Source: Pseudoxanthomonas suwonensis 11-1
Lineage (GTDB): Bacteria; Pseudomonadota; Gammaproteobacteria; Xanthomonadales; Xanthomonadaceae
Length of the DNA: 64,000 nucleotides
Reading direction: 5' to 3'
NCBI RefSeq assembly: GCF_000185965.1
Contig: NC_014924.1
Location: 2,666,001-2,730,000 of the forward strand
Part shown: piece by piece, positions 58,211 to 64,000 of the stretch
Position numbering within the stretch: the first letter of the stretch is position 1
Layout: every line of letters begins with the position of its first letter
The notes under the pieces: generated by a model
What the model saw: only the letters and a program-made list of their open reading frames with translations
Told to the model about the DNA's origin: nothing
The model's database searches: none
Translations under genes and position numbers: made by a program

Positions 58211-60241
58211 TCACGCCGCCATGCCGTTGTGGCGCAGCAGGGCGTCGAGGCTGGGCTCGCGGCCGCGGAAGGCCTTGAAGTTCTCCAGCGCGCTGCGGCT
58301 GCCGCCGCGGGAGAGGATCTCGCGCAGGAAGCGGGCGCCGGTTTCGGCCAGCTGCCCCGGGGTTTCCTCGAACGCGGCGTAGGCGTCGGCGCTGAGCACT
58401 TCGGCCCACTTGTAGCTGTAGTAGCCGGCCGCGTAGCCGCCAGCGAAGATGTGGCTGAACTGGTGCGGGAAGCGGTGCCAGGACGGGGTGCGGTTGACCG
58501 CCACCTCGTCGCGCACGCGCTCCAGCAGCTGCAGCACGCTGTCCCGGGCCGGATCGAAGCGGCTGTGCAGCTCCATGTCGAACAGGGCGAACTCCAGCTG
58601 GCGCACGGTGAACATGCCGGCCTGGAAGTTCTTCGCCGCCAGCATCCTGTCGAACAGTTCGCGCGGCAGCGGCGCGCCGGTGTCCACGTGGGCGGTCATG
58701 GCCTGCACCCGCTCCCACTCCCAGCAGAAGTTCTCCATGAACTGGCTGGGCAGTTCCACCGCGTCCCACTCCACGCCGTTGATGCCGGCCACCGGCAGCT
58801 CGCCGATCGCGGTCAGCAGCTGGTGCAGGCCGTGGCCCATCTCGTGGAACAGGGTCGTCACTTCGTTGAAGCCCAGGGTCGCCGGCTTGCCCGCCACCGG
58901 CTTGCCGAAGTTGCAGACCACGTAGACCAGGGGCGTCTGCACGCCGTCGGCGCGGAGGCGGCGGTTGCGGCAGTCGTCCATCCAGGCGCCACCGCGCTTG
59001 CCCTCGCGCGCGTACGGATCGAGGTAGAACTGGCCGAGCAGGCGGCCCTGCGCGTCCTCGACGCGGTAGAAGCGCACGTCCTCGTGCCACAGCGGCGCGG
59101 TGTCCGGCTTCACCTTCACCTGGTAGAGCGACTCGATCACGCCAAACAGGCCGGCCAGCACCTTGGGCTCGGTGAAGTACTGCTTCACCTCCTGCTCGGA
59201 ATAGCTGTAGCGCGCCTGCTTGAGCTTCTCGCTGGCCCAGGCCAGGTCCCAGGGCTGCAGCTCGTCCAGGCAGAGCTCGTCGCGGGCGAAGGCTTCCAGC
59301 TCGGCGCGGTCGCGGCGTGCGAACGGCAGCGCGCGGCCGGCCAGGTCGCGCAGGAAGCCCAGCACCTCGTCGGGGGTCTGCGCCATCTTGGTCGCCAGCG
59401 AGTACTCGGCGTAGCTGGAAAAGCCCAGCAGCGCCGCCAGTTCGCCGCGCAGGGCGACGATGCGGTCGATGTTGCCGCTGTTGTCCAGCTCCGCCGGACC
59501 GGCCTCGGAAGCGCGCAGGCCGTGGGCGCGGTACAGCGCCTCGCGCAGGCTGCGGTCCTCGGCGTAGGTCTGCACCGGCAGGTAGCACGGCATCTGCAGG
59601 GTCAGCTTCCAGCCCGGCCTGCCGTCCTTTTCCGCGGCCGCGCGGGCGGCTGCGACGACCTCGGCCGGCAGGCCGGCCAGGCGCGATTCGTCCTCCACGT
59701 ACAGGGCGAAGGCGTCGGTGGCATCGAGCACGTTCTGCGAGAACTTCGCCGACAGCGCGGCCAGCTCTTCCTGGATCGCGGCGAAGCGCTGCTTGGAAGC
59801 CTCGTCCAGCTCCGCGCCGCCGAGGCGGAAATCACGCAGGGCGTTGTCGACCACCTTGCGCCGCACCGGGTCGTAGCCGGCGTACTCCGGCGACTCCGCC
59901 AGCGCCTTGTACTGCGAGTACAGGGCCAGGTTCTGGCCCAGCGAGGAGCCGAAGCGCGTCACCCTGGGCAGGTTGGCGTTGTAGGCCTCGCGCAGCTCCG
60001 GCGTGTTCACCACCGCCTGCAGGTGCGAGACCTGGCCCCACGCCCGCCACAGGCGCTCGGTGGCGTCCTCCAGCGGGGTGACGAAGCTGTCCCAGCTGAC
60101 CGGGCTGACCGTCCCGGCCTGCTCCACCGCGGCTTCGGCCTGCTCCAGCAGGGCATCGATCGCCGGTCCGATGTGTTCGGGCCGGACCTCGGAGAAACGT
60201 GGCAGGCCGGAGAAATCCAGCAACGGATTGGCAGGGGACAT
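58211..60241 (-). CDS. prlC: Oligopeptidase A
   Basis: 676-residue cytosolic M3-family zinc metallopeptidase that degrades short peptides, including cleaved signal peptides. The zinc motif H466-E-M-G-H470 (TLFHEMGHGLHQLL) is intact, with the third ligand region GVEWDAVELPSQFMENF near 500. N-terminal features such as NPLLDFSGLPRFSEVRPEHI match the family. Complete. It is preceded by a 440-base gap. Confidence 0.95.
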   Translation of the reverse strand: MSPANPLLDFSGLPRFSEVRPEHIGPAIDALLEQAEAAVEQAGTVSPVSWDSFVTPLEDATERLWRAWGQVSHLQAVVNTPELREAYNANLPRVTRFGSSLGQNLALYSQYKALAESPEYAGYDPVRRKVVDNALRDFRLGGAELDEASKQRFAAIQEELAALSAKFSQNVLDATDAFALYVEDESRLAGLPAEVVAAARAAAEKDGRPGWKLTLQMPCYLPVQTYAEDRSLREALYRAHGLRASEAGPAELDNSGNIDRIVALRGELAALLGFSSYAEYSLATKMAQTPDEVLGFLRDLAGRALPFARRDRAELEAFARDELCLDELQPWDLAWASEKLKQARYSYSEQEVKQYFTEPKVLAGLFGVIESLYQVKVKPDTAPLWHEDVRFYRVEDAQGRLLGQFYLDPYAREGKRGGAWMDDCRNRRLRADGVQTPLVYVVCNFGKPVAGKPATLGFNEVTTLFHEMGHGLHQLLTAIGELPVAGINGVEWDAVELPSQFMENFCWEWERVQAMTAHVDTGAPLPRELFDRMLAAKNFQAGMFTVRQLEFALFDMELHSRFDPARDSVLQLLERVRDEVAVNRTPSWHRFPHQFSHIFAGGYAAGYYSYKWAEVLSADAYAAFEETPGQLAETGARFLREILSRGGSRSALENFKAFRGREPSLDALLRHNGMAA

Positions 60242-60682
60242 GGGGGGCTCCGCGATCGGGAAAGTCCCCTCCTAGATGCGTCCCCGCGGCGGGAAAATCA
60301 ACCGAGCAATGCGGCCTAGCCCCGTCCTCCGCGAGGCCAGGCGATGCTGCCACCGGCGTAGCTGCCCGGACGCTCGCGAAGAGGCGTCGTGGCGGGCATA
60401 CCGGGCAGCGGCCATGGATGTGCGGCCCGGGCGGCCCCGGCACGCCTGGCATGGCGCGCTCCTTCCGGCGGCTGCGCTTTCCCTGCCGGCTGATAGGCCC
60501 CGTGGATGACAGCAGACGCCTTCGATCGTGCCGCTACCGTCGTCCCTCGCCTGCCTCCGCTTCGCGTCCCGGTTCGCGCCCGCAGGTCGCGGGCGTCCGG
60601 CGGCATGCGCGCCTGTGGCGCGATGCATGTCGCCTCGCCCCAGAGGAGGAGGGAAACGGCTGCGCGACATGTCGCGCACCGC
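60242..60682. other. Intergenic region between prlC and the Cds1-like gene
   Basis: About 440 bases without a recognisable gene. Open frames are Arg/Ala/Gly-rich on both strands. The sequence near 60590-60680 contains small dyads such as GCGCGACATGTCGCGC (60662-60677), a 16-base perfect palindrome just after the Cds1-like stop, which could act in termination. Confidence 0.45.
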
Positions 60683-61783
60683 TCAGATGTCCCCGCAGGC
60701 CTCCAGCGCCAGCGGCTCGCCGGCGACGGCACGGGCGATCGCCTGGTCGGCCGCCTCCACCTCGATGCCGTGGCGCGCGTACCAGGCCGGGTCGTAGTAG
60801 CTGTGGGCGTAGCGGTCGCCGCTGTCGCAGAGGATGGTCACGATCGAGCCACCCTGCCCCGCCTCGCGCATGGCCTGGGCCGCGCGCAGCACGCCGACGA
60901 AGTTGGTGCCGGTCGAGCCACCCACGCGCCGCCCCAGCACCGCGCTGACGTGGCGCATCGCCGCCAGGCTCAGGGCATCGGGCACCCTGGCCATCGCGTC
61001 CACGCAGGAGGGAATGAAGCTCGCCTCCACCCGCGGCCGGCCGATGCCTTCGATGCGCGAACCACCGGGCAACGCCAGCGACGGATCGGCGCGCCCCTCC
61101 AGCGCACCGCGGTAATAGTCGTAGAACACCGAGTGCTCCGGGTCCGCGCACAGCACCTTCGTGCCGTGGCGGCGATAGCGCACGTAGCGGCCGAGGGTGG
61201 CGCTGGTGCCGCCGGTGCCGGGTCCGCACACGATCCATGCCGGCACCGGATGCGGTTCCTCGGCCATCTGCTTGAAGATGGACTCGGCGATGTTGTTGTT
61301 GGCCCGCCAGTCGGTGGCCCGTTCGGCGTAGGTGAACTGGTCCATGAAATGGCCGCCGGTCTCGCGCGCCAGCCGGGCCGAAACCTCGTTGATCGTGCAC
61401 GGGCTGTCGACCAGGTGGCAGCGGCCGCCCTGGAACTCGATCGCCGCGATCTTCTCCGGCGAGGTCGAGGCCGGGATCACGGCGATGAAGGGCAGCCCCA
61501 GCAACCGCGCGAAATAGGCCTCCGACACCGCGGTCGAGCCGCTGGAGGCCTCGATCACCGTGCTGCCCTCGCGCAGCCAGCCGTTGGCCAGCGCATACAG
61601 GAACAGCGAGCGCGCCAGTCGGTGCTTCAGGCTGCCGGTCGGGTGGCTGGATTCGTCCTTGAGGTAGACGTCGATGCCGGGATAGCCGGGCAGCGGCATC
61701 GGGATCAGGTGGGTATCGGCCGAACGGTTGAAATCGGCCTCGATCTTGCGGATGGCGGCGGCCACCCACTCGCGCTGCGACAT
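60683..61783 (-). CDS. PLP-dependent cysteine synthase-family protein (Cds1-like)
   Basis: 366-residue fold-type II PLP enzyme. The PLP lysine is probably K53 in [26 protein letters not shown] near 80 is the substrate loop, [13 protein letters not shown] near 185 binds phosphate, and [10 protein letters not shown] occurs near 290. This pattern differs from CysK/CysM (no PTGSxKxR followed by GNTG) and fits the Cds1 family, L-cysteine desulfhydrases that release sulfide from cysteine; synthase activity cannot be excluded. It is separate from cbs and metB, which lie 20 kb away. Confidence 0.85.
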   Translation of the reverse strand: MSQREWVAAAIRKIEADFNRSADTHLIPMPLPGYPGIDVYLKDESSHPTGSLKHRLARSLFLYALANGWLREGSTVIEASSGSTAVSEAYFARLLGLPFIAVIPASTSPEKIAAIEFQGGRCHLVDSPCTINEVSARLARETGGHFMDQFTYAERATDWRANNNIAESIFKQMAEEPHPVPAWIVCGPGTGGTSATLGRYVRYRRHGTKVLCADPEHSVFYDYYRGALEGRADPSLALPGGSRIEGIGRPRVEASFIPSCVDAMARVPDALSLAAMRHVSAVLGRRVGGSTGTNFVGVLRAAQAMREAGQGGSIVTILCDSGDRYAHSYYDPAWYARHGIEVEAADQAIARAVAGEPLALEACGDI

Positions 61784-61880
61784 GGCGATCCACGGCGATG
61801 GAAAGCCCGATTATCCGCCCCGCGGCGCGCAACCGGAACCGCTGCGCGCCGCCGCCATGGCGACGGCGACCGGCAACCGT

Positions 61881-62363
61881 TCAGTGCCGGGTCTGTCCCT
61901 GCATCGCCGGCCAGGCCTGCGGCAGGCGCGGTTCGCCACGCAACCCGCCCAGTACCTCCACCAGTTCGCGGTAGCCCTCGGCCAGCTGGCCGAACAGCGC
62001 GGCGTAGGCGGCGCGGCTGGCCTCGGCCACCTCGCGGTAGGCGCCACGGCCGAGGTCGACGAAGTAGTCCACGCTCACCCGCCGGCGCGCGGCCAGGCCC
62101 GGGAACAGCCCCGCCACCAGCAGGCAGCGGTCACCCACGTCGCGCAGGGCATCGGCGCGCAGCCGCCCCACCTGCTCCTGGGCGTGCAGCCAGTCCAGCG
62201 CATGGGTATGCGCAAGAAGCCGGGCGTCGCCCTGGTAGCGCAGCAGCACGAACACCAGGTAGGCCTCTCGCGATTCATCCAGCGGGTGGCCGGTGCGTCC
62301 GGCCGCGTCCCGCACCAGCGCCTGCCACAGCTCGGCCGGCGCCCCCTGTTTCATCTCGAACAT
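61881..62363 (-). CDS. Unknown 160-residue helical protein
   Basis: I do not recognise a family. The product is soluble and almost wholly helical, with ELWQALVRDAAGRTGHPLDE and REAYLVFVLLRYQGD in the first third, and LLVAGLFPGLAARRRVSVDYFVDLG near 90-114; VSVDYFVDLGRGAYREVAEA looks like the best-conserved part. No signal peptide or metal motif is seen. The ATG at 62363 has an excellent ribosome-binding site (AGGAGGAAGAC). It lies 112 bases downstream of the SMC-like gene on the same strand, so it could be the next gene in that unit. It is much too short to be the JetD nuclease of Wadjet systems. Confidence 0.7.
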   Translation of the reverse strand: MFEMKQGAPAELWQALVRDAAGRTGHPLDESREAYLVFVLLRYQGDARLLAHTHALDWLHAQEQVGRLRADALRDVGDRCLLVAGLFPGLAARRRVSVDYFVDLGRGAYREVAEASRAAYAALFGQLAEGYRELVEVLGGLRGEPRLPQAWPAMQGQTRH

Positions 62364-62475
62364 GTCTTCCTCCTGCCATGAAGACAGGTTCGAGACTAGT
62401 ACTGTCCGGCGCGCCGTGCTGGCAGCCGCCCGGGCCGAGTGCCAGCCAGGGCAGGCCTTCCGTTCAGCGACGTGG

Positions 62476-64000
62476 TCAGGTCGTCGCGCCGGTCTCGCGC
62501 GCCAGGCGTTCAAGCTCCCCGGCCAGCAGTTCCGGGTGCAGGTCGAACTGGTCGGACAGCAGCAGCTCGCGCGCCGCTTCCTTGACCTCGATCCGCTCAG
62601 CCTGGAGCAGGTCGCCGTCGCGGAACAGCTCGATGTAGCTGTCCAGCACGCCCGACAGCGTGCCCTGCGCGGTGTCCGGCGCGGCCAGCACCAGCTGCAG
62701 CCCCAGCGAGCGCAGGTAGTTGGTGGTGGCGCGTGCGTTCTGGGCGTCGATCTTGTCGCCGAACTCGTCCAGCAGGATCACGCCGATGCCGCCCGGATGC
62801 GCCTCGCTCTTGCCGTAGGCCGCGGCCAGCGCGGCGCCGGCGATCACGTACAGCGGCGCGCGGTGCTCGCCACCGGAGCCCGAGCGCATGCGCTCGCTGA
62901 GGGTGCCGATCACGCGGTCGTCCTGGCGGATCTCCACGCCGAAGTGGAAGAAACGGCGGTAGTCGTCCAGCGGCGAGGCGGCCAGCTTGGCTGCGGCGCT
63001 GTCCTCGATCAGCTGGCGGAACGCCTCCGGAACCTCGCCGGCGCTGCCGAACAGGGTGTCCTCGGCGCCCACGTCCGCCACCTTCTGGATGAAGCGGTGC
63101 AGGTCGCGGTACTCGGCCACCACTTCGTAGTGGAAGCGGTAGCGCTCGTTGTTGGAGAACGCCGGGCTGTTGCGCAGGGTGCGGTTGAGCGCGTCGATCT
63201 GCGCTTTCAGCCGCACGAAGTTGTCGTGCAGGGTGTTGGCGACGTTGGAGCGGAAGGTCTCCACCGCGGTCTCGTAGGCGCGGTCGGCCTCGGCGCGGTA
63301 GTTGACCAGCTCGGTCTCGCGCAGCTGCACCAGCTCGCGCTGCATCAGCGCGCGCGCCGGCTTCCAGGCGTCGGCGGCGAAGTCCAGGTCCAGGCCATGG
63401 CTGCCGGCGTAGCGCTGCAGCTGGCTCCAGGCCTCCGGCAGCAGCGCGGCCAGCTGGCGGTCGTTGTCCTGGGCGCGGCGCTCGCACAGGTTGCGCGCCT
63501 CCTCCAGGCCGGTGCCCTTGGCCTCCAGCTCCTCGCGCAGCTGTTCGACCCGGTTGGGATCGACATGCGGATCGCGGAAGGCCTCCACCGCATTCCGCGC
63601 GACGATCTCCTCCTGCGCCTGCAGCGCGCGCAGCAGCGCCTGGCGCCGCTCCAGTTCGCCCTGGGCCAGGGCCTCGGCGCGCACCAGCGACTCGATCGTG
63701 GACTCGGCCTTCTGCACCTGCGCCTTCAGCGCGGTGGCGCGCTCGCCCAGGCGCAGCAGGTCCGGATCGACCGCGTCGGCATGGCTGCGCTCCATCGCCT
63801 GGTAACGCGCCAGCACCTGGCGGTACTGCAGCAGCAGTTCGTGCAGGCTGCGGGCGACGTCGTCGCCTTCCAGCCGTGCCAGCTTCTGGCGCAGGCCCTC
63901 GGCGCGGCGCGCCTCCGGTTCGCACTGGCGCAGTTCGCGCTCGGCGTTCTCCAGCTCGGCGCGCAGCAGGCGCAGGCGCTCGCCGTCCTGGGCCACGCCG
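62476..64000 (-). CDS. SMC/MukB/JetC-like ATPase, C-terminal part
   Basis: The window shows about 508 C-terminal residues of a larger protein whose start lies beyond the right edge. Residues 1-200 of the visible part are long coiled coil (Glu/Arg/Leu/Ala heptads). A conserved block follows: NFVRLKAQIDALNRTLRN, then YRFHYEVVAEYRDLHRFI, a feature of MukB-like JetC/MksB proteins. The ATPase end has the ABC-type signature SGSGGE (in RMRSGSGGEHRAPLY) and Walker B GIGVILLDEFGDKID, with a final QLVLAAPD. Such proteins form condensin complexes with kleisin and accessory subunits that shape the chromosome or act against plasmids. The partner genes would lie outside the window. Confidence 0.85.
   Translation of the reverse strand, partial: GVAQDGERLRLLRAELENAERELRQCEPEARRAEGLRQKLARLEGDDVARSLHELLLQYRQVLARYQAMERSHADAVDPDLLRLGERATALKAQVQKAESTIESLVRAEALAQGELERRQALLRALQAQEEIVARNAVEAFRDPHVDPNRVEQLREELEAKGTGLEEARNLCERRAQDNDRQLAALLPEAWSQLQRYAGSHGLDLDFAADAWKPARALMQRELVQLRETELVNYRAEADRAYETAVETFRSNVANTLHDNFVRLKAQIDALNRTLRNSPAFSNNERYRFHYEVVAEYRDLHRFIQKVADVGAEDTLFGSAGEVPEAFRQLIEDSAAAKLAASPLDDYRRFFHFGVEIRQDDRVIGTLSERMRSGSGGEHRAPLYVIAGAALAAAYGKSEAHPGGIGVILLDEFGDKIDAQNARATTNYLRSLGLQLVLAAPDTAQGTLSGVLDSYIELFRDGDLLQAERIEVKEAARELLLSDQFDLHPELLAGELERLARETGATT

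Noticed and set aside
60242-60682. Possible small gene on either strand in the gap after prlC
   Set aside because: Frames of up to about 138 residues exist but have non-coding composition, no ribosome-binding site and no recognisable motif.

Overview
The window is a GC-rich, densely coded chromosomal segment that looks like a member of the Xanthomonadaceae/Lysobacteraceae (Gammaproteobacteria; Xanthomonas, Pseudoxanthomonas, Luteimonas or Lysobacter type). The signs are the bifunctional xanA/xanB pair next to rmlBACD, an LPS locus lying exactly between etfBA and metB, an H-NS-family protein with an internal TWTGRG motif, ThrE-like and DUF4124 proteins, and pilU. No rRNA, tRNA, CRISPR array, prophage or insertion sequence was seen. 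I recognise 58 protein genes, two of them cut by the window ends.

Layout. 1-9 kb: housekeeping genes (pepA end, holC, valS, rimI, a holD-like gene, pssA, proS). 8.8-18.2 kb: an H-NS-like protein, a ThrE-type exporter, an Mla/MCE lipid-transport operon with a STAS-MlaE fusion, alkB, the ETF-ubiquinone oxidoreductase and a two-subunit 3-oxoacid CoA-transferase. 18.3-26.6 kb: nucleotide-sugar genes (xanA, xanB, convergent rmlBACD) and divergent etfBA. 26.6-37.3 kb: the LPS/O-antigen assembly cluster, all on the minus strand and tightly coupled. It holds kdsA, three or four glycosyltransferases, a large fusion protein with a KpsS-like (beta-Kdo transferase-like) domain, the Wzm/Wzt ABC exporter with an extended Wzt C-terminus, and a methyltransferase. 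37.3-40 kb: metB and cbs. 40-51.6 kb: a small YdcH-like protein, an envelope pair (DUF4398 plus OmpA-like) divergent from pilU, tyrosine catabolism (fahA, maiA), a DEAD-box helicase, queD, a phasin, bioD, an fRMsr-type reductase, and a cobalamin riboswitch driving btuB. 51.6-62.4 kb: a DUF885 peptidase, dinB, fabA-fabB, an exported amidohydrolase, oligopeptidase A, a Cds1-like PLP enzyme and an unknown 160-residue protein. The right edge holds the C-terminal part of an SMC/MukB/JetC-like ATPase.

How genes work together. xanA/xanB make GDP-mannose and rmlBACD make dTDP-rhamnose. The adjacent glycosyltransferases would build an O chain on a lipid carrier, and Wzm/Wzt would export it. The extra kdsA, the KpsS-like domain, the methyltransferase and the Wzt C-terminal domain together suggest a chain-terminating cap (Kdo and/or methyl) that licenses export. 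This is the strongest system-level hypothesis here.

The most unusual non-coding structure is a dispersed element of GATTSGT heptamers arranged as inverted arms. It occurs upstream of valS and again inside the Mla operon, where it appears to have taken over the start of the mlaF-like gene.
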